Source of the DNA: WTGU01 sp965200925
GTDB lineage: Bacteria; Pseudomonadota; Alphaproteobacteria; UBA828
Assembly: GCA_965200925.1 (NCBI GenBank)
Contig: OZ241738.1
Location: 3,286,001 to 3,350,000 of the forward strand
DNA: 64,000 bases
Reading direction: 5' to 3'
Shown here: positions 8,699 through 17,281 of the stretch, piece by piece
Layout: each line of letters opens with the position of its first letter
How positions within the stretch are numbered: position 1 is the stretch's first letter
Program-made: the position numbers and the translations under genes
Notes under the pieces: model-generated
The model's input: only the letters and a program-made list of their open reading frames with translations
What the model was told of the DNA's origin: nothing
Databases searched by the model: none

Positions 8699-11600
8699 TC
8701 AACCGGAGAGCGGAGTCTCGTCAGGCAGCCATATCAGGTGCGGGTCGTCGACGAAGAGGAGGCCGCAGGTGATCCTGCGCGCCGGGAAGACGGCGGCCAG
8801 CGCGGCGCGGTAGCCTGCCATCTGCTCCCGCCAGGCTCGGGGCACCGCGTCGGCCGTCTCCGGTGCGGCGCGGCCGCTCTTGTAGTCGAGGGCGATCACC
8901 TCCCGGTCGCCGACCAGGAGCCGGTCGATCCGGCCGGAAATCGCCCGGTCGCCGACGACGGCGGAGACCGGCGCCTCCGCCAGGGCCTCCGGGCCGAAGA
9001 GCGCGGCGTATTCCGGCGCCGACAGCAGCGCGAGCACCGCCTCCGCCAAGGCCTCCCGCTCGCCCGCCGCCAGATCGCTCGCCGCGAGCAGCCGGCGCGC
9101 GGCGGCCGGCCGATCCGCAGGGTCGAGGGACGGGAGGCGTTCGAGCAGGCGGTGCGCATGCGTCCCGCGGGCGAGCGCGCTGCGCCCGGCGGCGTCGATC
9201 GGTGAGCGCAGCGCCGGCTCCGGCAGGGCGCGGGACGGCGCGAGCGGGCGCGGCGCGGCGGGCTCGTCCGGCGCCGGGGCAAGCAGTTCGGGCGGCACGG
9301 GCGGCAGAGCGCGCCGGGCGGGTGGGGCCGGAGGCGGGGCCGGAATCGCGACCGTCTGCGGCTCGACATAAACGAGGCCCTCGCCGCCGTCCGGCAGCGG
9401 GAGAGGTTTCGTGCGGTCCAGGGTCCGCATCCCCGCGCGGGCGAGTTCGTACCAGCAATCCGCAGGCGCCTTCTGGCGGCCCCGCCAGCCGCAGACGTAG
9501 AGCCTGTCCTCCGCGCGGGTCATGGCGACGTAGAGAAGCCGGCGGTGCTCGGCGTCTGCCGCGGCGCGCGCCTCGGCGCAGGCAGCGCGGCTCAGCGGCT
9601 CTTCCCGGGCGGCCCGGCCGGGCCAGAGGAAGCCCGCCGTCTCGCGGCCGCCCCCTTCCTCCTCGAGCCAGACGAGAGGGTCGTCCCCCCGCGGCTTGCG
9701 CATCGTGTCGGGCAGGAAGACGACCGGCGCCTCCAGGCCCTTGGCGCCGTGCACCGTCATGATCCGCACTTCGTCCCGCCCCTGTTCGAAATCCCTGGTG
9801 ATTTCCGCGCGCCCGCTCTGGAGCCAGTGCAGGAAGCCTTGCAGCGAAGGCGGGTGCGTCCGGCCGTAGGCGAGGGCGAGCGCCAGGAACTCGTCGATGG
9901 CGTCGCCCGATTCCGGGCCGAGGCGGCCGAGCAGCGCGGCCCGCCCGCCGCGCGCGTCGAGCGCCTCCGTGTAGAATTCGAAGGGCCGCAGGGAAGCCGC
10001 GGCGGCGAGGAACGACCTGAGCGCGCAGTACGCCTTCTCGAAGGCCGGCTTCTCGCTTCGCCGCCGGGCGAGCACGGCCCACAGGCGTTCGCCGTCGCGC
10101 CCGTGCGCGAGATCGAACAGCGCGTCCTCGTCGAGGCCGATCAGCGGGCTCTTCAGGACCGTCGCCAGGGTGAGATCGTCGCCCGGCAGCAGGCAGAAGG
10201 CGCCGAGCGCGATCAGGTCCATGACCGCGATCTGCTCGGTGAGGACCATGCGGTCGATGCCGGCGACCGGCACATGGCGGGCCTTGAGGGCGCGCATCAG
10301 GTGGTCGACGAACTCGGTCCGGCGGCGCACCAGCACCAGGATGTCGCCGGGCCGGATGCGGCGCCCACGCGCTTCGAGCCAAGCGCCGTTCCCGGCGGTC
10401 GCCGGCCCCTCCATCCAGCCCGCGACGCGCTCGGAGATGCGCCCGGCCAGGCGCGCCGCCGGCTCGTCGGCCGCCTCGCGCGCGACCGGCTCCCAGGAAT
10501 CCGGCGGCTCCGCCTCCTCCGCCTCCTCGGGCACGACCGGCGGCCAGAGCTCGACGCGACCGCCGGCGCCAGCGCGCGTGACGCCGTGGTGGACCGGCGC
10601 TTCCTCCGAGACCACGCCGGCGCGCGCGGCGGGCCGGGCGAAGACCGCATCGACCACGGCGAGGACGGCGCCGGTGGAACGGAAGGAGTCGGCGAGAGGG
10701 AGGGATTGCCACTTCTGCCGGGTCGCCTCGGCCTGCCGTCGAAAGCGCCGGCGGGCGGCCACGAATGCGCGGACGTCAGCGCCCTGGAAGCTGAAGATCG
10801 ACTGCTTCTCGTCGCCGACCGCGAACAGGGTCCGCGCCGCCTCGCGCGCGCCCTCCCCGGCGAAGAACTCGTCGGCGAAGGCGGCGATCATCGTCCATTG
10901 CGCCGGACTGGTGTCCTGCGCCTCGTCGATCAGCAGGTGGTCGAGGCCGTCGTCGAGCTTGTAGAGAACCCATGGCGCGAGGCCGGGACGGGTGAGCAGG
11001 CCGCGGCCGCTCTCGATCAGGTCGTCGTAGTCGAGCACGGCGTGGCGCGTCTTCTCCTCGCGGTAAAGCGCCAGCTGGCGCGCGGCGACCTCGATCAGGG
11101 CGCCGGTGCTTTCGGCGACGCGCGCGGCGTTCCATCTGTCGAACAGCGTCGCGAGGCGGTCCTGTTCGCCGGCGAGGATCGGCCACACCTCCGGGTGCTT
11201 TTCGTCCAATCGCCCGGTGACGAGCTTCTTCGGGCGGCCGCCGTCCTGCCTGAAGAACGCGCGGCGGTAGTCCTCGATGCCGGCCGCCCGGGCGGCCGGG
11301 TCGGCGTCGAGCCAGGCTTCGATTCTCCCGGCGCGCTCGCAATCCGTCGCCGACCCCTCGGCGAGGATGCCGACGGCGCGCCGGAGGTCGTCCCCAGCGA
11401 ACGCTTCGTTCGCGCTCCCTTCGGCGAGCACGCCGTCCGCCGTGACGCCCGCCGCGAGGCCGAGCCGGTTTCGCAGCGCCGACACGAGCCCGGCCGGTCC
11501 GCCGTGACGCGCCAGCGAGGCGTTGAATTGCGCACGCCGGTCGCTCACCGCCCGCAGCAGGTCGGCGAAGCCGGTTTCGCCGACCAGCGCCGTCATCCGC

Positions 11601-12121
11601 GCGAGGGCGTCGGCGAGAGGATCGCCCGCCCCGCCCCGCGCCGCGGCCAGGAGCCGTGCCCGGGCGGCGCCCAGGAGCTCCGCGCTCGTTCGCTCGTCGG
11701 CGATCTGGAAATGCGGCGCGATTTCGGCCTCGATCGGGAAACGCCGCAGCAGCGACTGGCAGAAGGCGTGGATCGTCTGGATCTTCATGCCGCCCGGCAC
11801 GTCGAGGACGTCGGCGAAAAGCCGGCGGGCGCGGTCGAGGGCCTGCGCGCCCGGTGCGCTCCCCGTCAGGGTTTCGAGATCGGCGGCGAGCGCCGCGTCG
11901 TCGGCGACCGTCCACCGGGCCAGCGAGTCCGTGATCCGCAGTGCCATCTCGGCCGCCGCCGCGCGGGTGAAGGTCAGGCAGAGAATGCGTTCCGGCGCGG
12001 TGCCGCCCAGCAGCAGCCGGAGAACGCGGTCGGTCAACACCTTCGTCTTGCCCGTCCCCGCCGACGCATCGACCCAGACGGAAGCTTCCGGCGCCGACGC
12101 CTGGCGCTGCGCCGCCGTCAT
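8699..12121 (-). CDS. addA: Double-strand break repair helicase-nuclease AddA
   Basis: AddA is the UvrD-like helicase and nuclease subunit of AddAB, which resects double-strand breaks and loads RecA. It has 1140 residues. Motifs in order: Walker A 'VDASAGTGKTKVLTDRV' near residue 20, 'LLIDEAQDTSPAQW', 'FAVGDEKQSIFSFQGAD', 'TVHGAKGLEAPVVFLPDT', and the C-terminal RecB-type nuclease 'ISGRIDRLLVGD' followed by 'VIALDYKSGR' (D...DxK). The ATG at 12121 overlaps the addB stop (ATGA), which sets the start although the frame is open further upstream. Last gene of the ahcY-tsaE-amgK-murU-addB-addA operon. Confidence 0.96.
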   Translation of the reverse strand: MTAAQRQASAPEASVWVDASAGTGKTKVLTDRVLRLLLGGTAPERILCLTFTRAAAAEMALRITDSLARWTVADDAALAADLETLTGSAPGAQALDRARRLFADVLDVPGGMKIQTIHAFCQSLLRRFPIEAEIAPHFQIADERTSAELLGAARARLLAAARGGAGDPLADALARMTALVGETGFADLLRAVSDRRAQFNASLARHGGPAGLVSALRNRLGLAAGVTADGVLAEGSANEAFAGDDLRRAVGILAEGSATDCERAGRIEAWLDADPAARAAGIEDYRRAFFRQDGGRPKKLVTGRLDEKHPEVWPILAGEQDRLATLFDRWNAARVAESTGALIEVAARQLALYREEKTRHAVLDYDDLIESGRGLLTRPGLAPWVLYKLDDGLDHLLIDEAQDTSPAQWTMIAAFADEFFAGEGAREAARTLFAVGDEKQSIFSFQGADVRAFVAARRRFRRQAEATRQKWQSLPLADSFRSTGAVLAVVDAVFARPAARAGVVSEEAPVHHGVTRAGAGGRVELWPPVVPEEAEEAEPPDSWEPVAREAADEPAARLAGRISERVAGWMEGPATAGNGAWLEARGRRIRPGDILVLVRRRTEFVDHLMRALKARHVPVAGIDRMVLTEQIAVMDLIALGAFCLLPGDDLTLATVLKSPLIGLDEDALFDLAHGRDGERLWAVLARRRSEKPAFEKAYCALRSFLAAAASLRPFEFYTEALDARGGRAALLGRLGPESGDAIDEFLALALAYGRTHPPSLQGFLHWLQSGRAEITRDFEQGRDEVRIMTVHGAKGLEAPVVFLPDTMRKPRGDDPLVWLEEEGGGRETAGFLWPGRAAREEPLSRAACAEARAAADAEHRRLLYVAMTRAEDRLYVCGWRGRQKAPADCWYELARAGMRTLDRTKPLPLPDGGEGLVYVEPQTVAIPAPPPAPPARRALPPVPPELLAPAPDEPAAPRPLAPSRALPEPALRSPIDAAGRSALARGTHAHRLLERLPSLDPADRPAAARRLLAASDLAAGEREALAEAVLALLSAPEYAALFGPEALAEAPVSAVVGDRAISGRIDRLLVGDREVIALDYKSGRAAPETADAVPRAWREQMAGYRAALAAVFPARRITCGLLFVDDPHLIWLPDETPLSG

Positions 12122-15090
12122 GGCGCGTCCTCGCCGGGCACCGACCATTCCTTGATCCGCGCGAGATGCGCGTAGTCGTTCCAGAGCGGGGCGAAGGTCG
12201 GCCGCGGCACGGCGTGATAGGGAGTCCGGGGATCGTCGAAACGGGCGACCAGCTTGCGGAGGCCCGCCAGCGCCTTCTCCGCCAGCGTCTCCGCATCGAC
12301 ATCGACGTTCACGATCGCGCCGGCGGTTTCCGCGCCGGTCAGTTTCCAATAGGCGAGGGTTTCGACCGGCGCTTCCGCGACGCCCGCGAAGCCGCCGGCG
12401 CGGGCGATCGCCGCTTCGAGCGACAGCTGCGGCCGCCGGCCGGCGGCCACCTCGCGCTTCGTCGGAACGGCGCCGGTCTTGTAGTCGATGATCTCGAGGG
12501 TGCCTGTCTCCGTCCTGTCGATCCGGTCTGCCTTCGCCGTCAGCAGGAACGGACCGGCAGGCGCATCGATCTCGAAGGCACCCTCGACCTCCGTGGCGGC
12601 CGGCCAGATGTGCGGCCGGCGCGTCCGCTCGACGGCGGTGAACCACGCGGCGATGCGGCGGAAGCGCGGCCACCAGAAGGCGAGCACGCCGGGCGGCGTC
12701 CGCGCTTCCGCGAAGTGCGCGCGAGCGAGCGCCAGCAGGACTTCTTCGGCGTCGGGCGGGAGCGCGTCCGGATGCGCGGCGACGAAGCGTTCGAGAACGC
12801 GATGGATAACGACGCCGCGTTCGGCGGCGCTCGGATCGGCGTCGAGCGGGTCGAGCGACCTGAGATCGAGGATGCTGCGCGCGTAGATCGAGTAGGGATC
12901 GGCGATCCAGGTCTCGATGCGCGTGACCGACAGCCGCCGCGGGCGCGCAGCGACCGGCGGCCGGGGCGCCGGCGGCCCCGGCCGGGGCAGGCGGGCGGGC
13001 CGGTCGAGGGCGGACCGCCAGGAGAGCAGCGCCGGCTCGAGGGCGCGGAGCGGGTTCTCGCCCGCCGCGAGTCGGCCCAGCAGGGCATCCAGGCGCGCGA
13101 GCCAGCGCGAGGGCGCCGTCGGTGTGCCCTCCACCCGCCGCGCCCGGGTCAGATACACGGTCGCCGCCCCGCAGCACTGGACGAAATCGTGGGCGGAAAG
13201 CCCGATGCGGGTCTCCGGCGGCGGCAGGCCCAGCGCCGCCCGCATCGGCCGGCTCATCCACGGGTCACCCTCGGTCTCCGGCGGCCAGACGCCCTCGTTG
13301 AGGCCGCCCAGGATCATGCAGTCCGCGTGTTGCAGGCGCGCTTCGAGGGCTCCCCAGATGTGGAGGCGTGGATGGCGGGTGAACGGCGGGCGGACCGTCC
13401 GGCCCTCCATGAGCGCGTCCAGCAGCGCCGGGTAGCGGGCCGGCGCCAGCGGCGGCAGGGTCGGCGCGGCCTCGGCGAGCTCGGCCATGAAGCGGGCCGC
13501 CTGCTCGCCCGCGCCGGCAGCCCAGAGGCGCGCCGCCCCCGCTTCTTCCTCGGTCGCGGCGAGCCATTCCGCGAAGCCGACATGGGCCGCCAGCAGGTCG
13601 CGCAGCGGCGCGCTTCCGGCGTTCATGACGGCGGCGAACGGCGCGAGGCCCTCTTCCAGGCGCGCGAGCCACGGGTGGAGACGGGCACCGCCCTCGCCGA
13701 GCGCCGAGCGCAGCCCGTCGATGCCCGGATTCGGCCGGGGGCCACGCAGCGCCGCCCGCTCCAGCCCGCGCAAGGCGCGGCGGAAGGCGGCCGGTGCCAT
13801 GCCGCCCGCCGCCAGCGGGTGCTTGAGTGCGGCCAGAAGCGGGACCGGCGCCACGTTCTCGGCGGCGAGCCGGGCCGTCAGGCGCAGGAAGGCGCCGGGC
13901 GCCGTGTCGCCCAGCGGCGTGCCGGCCGAGTCGTCCACCTCGATCCGCCAGCGGCGCAGTTCCGCGGCGGCCCGGCGGGCGAGCGCGCGGTCCGCCGTGA
14001 CCAGGGCAGCGGTGCGGCCGGGCGTCGCCAATGCGCGGCGCATGACGATCGCGATGACCCCGGCCTCTTCCTGCGGGCTCCCGCAGTCGATGCGGTGGAA
14101 GCCGCGCAGGGCGTCCGCACCCGCCCGGGGCAGCGTGCGCCATCCGGCGATCGTCTCCGCCGGACGCATGGCGTCGGCGATCAACCGGGAGCGGGCCGTA
14201 TCGGTCTCGTCCGGCCACGGCATGACGGCGCGGCGCGCGGCCCCGAGCCGCACGAGCAGCCCTTTCAACGCGTATTGTGGATGGGTCGGGCCGACGGCTT
14301 CCCAGGTCTCCGCATCGGCTGCCGTATCGAGGCCGGGGAAGACCACGCAGCCCCGCGGGAGGCGGGCGATGGTCGCGAGCAGGTCGCGGATCGCCGGAAC
14401 GCTCCCCGTGGAGCCGGCGGCGATGACCGGATGGGCCGGCGGCGCGGCCCGCCAGCGCGCCGCGAGCCGCGCCAGCACGGCGTTGCGTCGCGCGGCCGGA
14501 TCCGCCGCGCCCCGCTCCGCCAGGATCGCGGGCCAACGATCCACGATCAGGGAGAGGAACGTCAGCACCCTCTGCCAGTGCACCGCGTATTCCTCCGGCG
14601 CCAGGGTGCGTAGCGCTTGCGGGTCCACGCGGGCGATCTGCATCTCGTCGAGGAGGTCCGCGAGCGACCGCGCCAGCCGCGTCGCATGATCGACGGTGCC
14701 GGCGAGGGAAGCACCGCCCGGCGTCTCGCCGAGCCGGAGGACCAGCCGCGCGAGCAGGAGCCGGCGGGTCAAGGGGGCGATGGCGGGCGGCAGGGGGTCT
14801 TCGCCCTCGTCTTCAAGGCCGGTTTCGTCGTCATCGATGTCGCCGAGCGGCCGGATGCGGGGCAGCAACAGGGCCTTCCCCGGAGATTGCCGAAGAAACG
14901 CATCGCCCAGCGCCCGGCAGGCGCGGCGCGTCGGCAGCAGGATCGTCATGCCGCTCAGGGCGAGCGGATCGTCGCGGTCGAGCGGCACGACACGGCCCGA
15001 GAGGATGCCACGTGCCAGCGCATCCACGAACGGCGCACCCGGCGGGATCGTATAGAGCGTGGGCCGCCCCTCGCCGCGTCGTTCGCTCAC
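12118..15090 (-). CDS. addB: Double-strand break repair protein AddB
   Basis: AddB is the second subunit of AddAB, structurally an inactivated helicase fused to a RecB-type nuclease that cuts the opposite strand and scans for Chi. It has 990 residues. It begins 'LYTIPPGAPFVDALARGIL' and has the conserved 'MILGGLNEGVWPPETEGDPW' block near residue 600. The C-terminal nuclease shows 'FLLTAKADRIDRT' and 'LEIIDYKTGAVPT'. No Walker A is seen, as in the alphaproteobacterial AddB family. The GTG start at 15090 overlaps the murU stop, and its own stop overlaps addA, so the two subunits are translationally coupled. Confidence 0.95.
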   Translation of the reverse strand: MSERRGEGRPTLYTIPPGAPFVDALARGILSGRVVPLDRDDPLALSGMTILLPTRRACRALGDAFLRQSPGKALLLPRIRPLGDIDDDETGLEDEGEDPLPPAIAPLTRRLLLARLVLRLGETPGGASLAGTVDHATRLARSLADLLDEMQIARVDPQALRTLAPEEYAVHWQRVLTFLSLIVDRWPAILAERGAADPAARRNAVLARLAARWRAAPPAHPVIAAGSTGSVPAIRDLLATIARLPRGCVVFPGLDTAADAETWEAVGPTHPQYALKGLLVRLGAARRAVMPWPDETDTARSRLIADAMRPAETIAGWRTLPRAGADALRGFHRIDCGSPQEEAGVIAIVMRRALATPGRTAALVTADRALARRAAAELRRWRIEVDDSAGTPLGDTAPGAFLRLTARLAAENVAPVPLLAALKHPLAAGGMAPAAFRRALRGLERAALRGPRPNPGIDGLRSALGEGGARLHPWLARLEEGLAPFAAVMNAGSAPLRDLLAAHVGFAEWLAATEEEAGAARLWAAGAGEQAARFMAELAEAAPTLPPLAPARYPALLDALMEGRTVRPPFTRHPRLHIWGALEARLQHADCMILGGLNEGVWPPETEGDPWMSRPMRAALGLPPPETRIGLSAHDFVQCCGAATVYLTRARRVEGTPTAPSRWLARLDALLGRLAAGENPLRALEPALLSWRSALDRPARLPRPGPPAPRPPVAARPRRLSVTRIETWIADPYSIYARSILDLRSLDPLDADPSAAERGVVIHRVLERFVAAHPDALPPDAEEVLLALARAHFAEARTPPGVLAFWWPRFRRIAAWFTAVERTRRPHIWPAATEVEGAFEIDAPAGPFLLTAKADRIDRTETGTLEIIDYKTGAVPTKREVAAGRRPQLSLEAAIARAGGFAGVAEAPVETLAYWKLTGAETAGAIVNVDVDAETLAEKALAGLRKLVARFDDPRTPYHAVPRPTFAPLWNDYAHLARIKEWSVPGEDAP

Positions 15091-15815
15091 GGGCGGCTCG
15101 CGAAATGGGCCTCGCCCGCCGCGAGGCCGGCCGGCGAGCCGACGTGAATCGCGATCCCCCGATGTGCCAGCCCGAACAACCGGCCGCGGGCGGCGGCCTC
15201 GTCGTAATGGCGGTTCAACGAATAGGCGCCGTCGGGCGCGCCGGCGAAGAGCCGCGGGTGAAGGAGCTGCGCGCCGGTGAAGACGTAAGGCGCCGCCGCC
15301 GCGGTGCCGCGCCGCCGCAGGCGCCGGTGGTCGTCCAGGAAGAAGTCTCCCGCGCCGTCGTGGCCGCGCATCCGGGCCGCCGGGCAGACCAGCAGGAGTG
15401 CATCCATCGCCCCGCCGTCCCAGGCCGTCGCCAGCCGCGACAGCGCCGGCACGCCCTCGTCGACGATCGCCACGTCGCTGTTCACGACGTAGAATGGGCC
15501 GGTGCCGAGCCTGCCTAAGGCCCGCCGCACCCCGCCGCCGGTTTCGAGCCGCGTTTCCTCCCGCGAAACGCGGACCCGCGGGGCGCCCGGCGCCGCCGCC
15601 CAGTCGGCGAGGAACGCCTCGATCTGCGCCGCCCGGTAGTGGGTATTGACGACCACCTCGCGCACGCCGACCGCCATCAGGCCGGCCAGGGCATGGGCGA
15701 TCAGGGGCCTGCCTGCGAGCGGGACCAGCGGCTTGGGGCGTGTCGGATCCACCGCGCGCATCCGCAGGCCGAGGCCCGCCGCCAGGACCATCGCGTGCCG
15801 CGGCCCGGCGCTCAC
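15087..15815 (-). CDS. murU: Sugar-phosphate nucleotidyltransferase, MurU-type
   Basis: A 242-residue nucleotidyltransferase with the N-terminal signature 'MVLAAGLGLRMRAVDPTRPK' (G-x-G-x-R and the Lys that binds the sugar phosphate) and 'NSDVAIVDEG' for metal binding. The gene pairs with the upstream kinase in the AmgK-MurU arrangement. In that pathway MurU makes UDP-MurNAc from MurNAc-1-phosphate, bypassing de novo synthesis and fosfomycin. Mannose-1-phosphate guanylyltransferases share the fold, so the sugar is inferred from the neighbour. The GTG at 15815 overlaps the kinase stop as GTGA; an in-frame ATG eight codons later is the alternative start. Confidence 0.85.
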   Translation of the reverse strand: MSAGPRHAMVLAAGLGLRMRAVDPTRPKPLVPLAGRPLIAHALAGLMAVGVREVVVNTHYRAAQIEAFLADWAAAPGAPRVRVSREETRLETGGGVRRALGRLGTGPFYVVNSDVAIVDEGVPALSRLATAWDGGAMDALLLVCPAARMRGHDGAGDFFLDDHRRLRRRGTAAAAPYVFTGAQLLHPRLFAGAPDGAYSLNRHYDEAAARGRLFGLAHRGIAIHVGSPAGLAAGEAHFASRP

Positions 15816-16798
15816 GGCATGCGCCTCTGCGCGCGTTCCGGCAGCCACGTGTCGATCCAGGTCCGCACCGGCGCGAGCGCCGGATGGGCGAGATTCATCG
15901 CCAGAGTGTCCCATACGCGGGGCAGGTGGGCGAGATAGCGGCGCTTGCCGTCGCGCCGGGCGAGGCGCGCGAAGACGCCGGCGATGCGGAGGCTTCGCTG
16001 CGCGCCGAGGATCGCGCAGGTGGCGTGGAACGCCGCCGCGTCGCGCTCCGGCGCCCGCCGGAGGTAGCGCGCCACCATGGCCGCGGCGAGGCGGGGCGCC
16101 AGGTCGCGCCGCGCATCCTGGAGCAGGGACACGAGGTCGTAGGCGAACGGGGCGATCCGCGCGTCCTGGAAATCGAGCAGGCCGACCCGGCGCACGCCGC
16201 CGCGCGCGGGCAGCCACATCAGGTTGCCGGCGTGGAAATCTCGGAAGCAGAAGCCCGCCGGGGCGGCGGCGGCGGCTTCCAGCGGTTCGCGCCACGCCTC
16301 CGCGAAACTCCGGGCCATGGCCGCATCCGCCCGCCCGCCGTCCGCGGTGGCGCTTTCGAGGAAGAGGGCCGCATCGTCCAGCATCCACCGCCCGTCGTAA
16401 CGGGGCAGGGCGGCCGGGGCCGGACGGGTGCGAAGGTCGATCAGCAGGTCCGTCGCCGCTTCGTACAGCCTGCGTTCGAGCGCGGCGTCGGCGCCGCCGG
16501 CCAGCAGAGCGGCGAAGCTTTCGTCGCCGAAGTCTTCCATGAGGACGAAGCCGCGGGCTTCGTCCGCGGCGCGGATTTCGGGTGCGCTGTAGCCCATGCG
16601 CCGCAATTGCCGCGCGACGGCGACGAACGGCGCCACGGCTTCCCGCGGCGGCGCGTCCATGAGCACCGCCGATTCGCCGCCGCGCGCGAGGCGCTCGTAG
16701 CGGCGTGCCGAGGCGTCCCCGGCGAGCGGTGCGCGCGCCGCGCCGCCCCAGCCGGCGCGCGCGAGGAATTCCCGGCGCGCGCGTTCGCGGGCGCTCAC
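15812..16798 (-). CDS. amgK: Anomeric MurNAc/GlcNAc kinase, AmgK-type phosphotransferase
   Basis: A 328-residue aminoglycoside-phosphotransferase-fold kinase. Visible features are the nucleotide-binding N-lobe ('FVLMEDFGDESFAALL'), the catalytic loop 'FCFRDFHAGNLMWLP' (Asp and Asn) and the metal-binding 'GLLDFQDARIAP'. AmgK phosphorylates MurNAc or GlcNAc at C1 to feed MurU. The GTG start at 16798 overlaps the tsaE stop and gives the family N-terminus 'SARERARREFLARAGW'. The order tsaE-amgK-murU-addB-addA is a common alphaproteobacterial string. Older annotations call this gene simply an aminoglycoside phosphotransferase. Confidence 0.88.
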   Translation of the reverse strand: MSARERARREFLARAGWGGAARAPLAGDASARRYERLARGGESAVLMDAPPREAVAPFVAVARQLRRMGYSAPEIRAADEARGFVLMEDFGDESFAALLAGGADAALERRLYEAATDLLIDLRTRPAPAALPRYDGRWMLDDAALFLESATADGGRADAAMARSFAEAWREPLEAAAAAPAGFCFRDFHAGNLMWLPARGGVRRVGLLDFQDARIAPFAYDLVSLLQDARRDLAPRLAAAMVARYLRRAPERDAAAFHATCAILGAQRSLRIAGVFARLARRDGKRRYLAHLPRVWDTLAMNLAHPALAPVRTWIDTWLPERAQRRMP

Positions 16799-17184
16799 CC
16801 GGCTTGCCCGAGGCTTCGTCCCAGCGCCTCTGCCCGCGGCCCGTGCGCGGCGATCGTCACCCGCCGCACCGTCGCCGTGTCGCCGGGTGCCAAGCCTATC
16901 TCCAGCCAGTCCGAGGGCGCGGCCGCGCCGAGCCGCTCGGGCCATTCGATCAACGAGATGCCGTCGGCGAAGGCGTCCTCAATGCCGAGTTCGTAAACCT
17001 CCGCCGGCGTCCGCAGGCGATAGAGATCGAAATGCCAGATCGTCCCCTCCGCGTGGGCGTAGGACTGGACGAGGGTGAAGGTCGGGCTCGGGACTTCCTC
17101 GTCGCCGCGCCCCAGGCGGGCGCGAACGAAGGCGCGTGCGAAGGTGGTCTTGCCGCTGCCGAGCGCGCCGCTCAGGCCGAACAC
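16795..17184 (-). CDS. tsaE: tRNA threonylcarbamoyladenosine biosynthesis ATPase TsaE (start uncertain)
   Basis: TsaE is the ATPase of the t6A37 tRNA modification complex with TsaB and TsaD. Walker A 'LSGALGSGKTTFARAFVRA' and the 'SPTFTLVQSY' and 'IWHFDLYRL' blocks are typical. Counting from the GTG at 17184 the protein is 129 residues, short of the usual 150 or so. The frame stays open upstream with plausible family sequence ('ASGLAALAAPGD' directly before the GTG) but offers no ATG, GTG or TTG as far as the ahcY stop. Either a non-standard start is used or an N-terminal stretch has been lost. It overlaps amgK by GTGA. Confidence 0.88.
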   Translation of the reverse strand: MFGLSGALGSGKTTFARAFVRARLGRGDEEVPSPTFTLVQSYAHAEGTIWHFDLYRLRTPAEVYELGIEDAFADGISLIEWPERLGAAAPSDWLEIGLAPGDTATVRRVTIAAHGPRAEALGRSLGQAG

Positions 17185-17281
17185 ATCGCCGGGGGCGGCG
17201 AGGGCGGCGAGGCCGGACGCCAGCCTCCCGGTGGCCGCCGGCCCGTCCGCGCAGAGGACGATCGGGCCGTGCCGCGGATAT

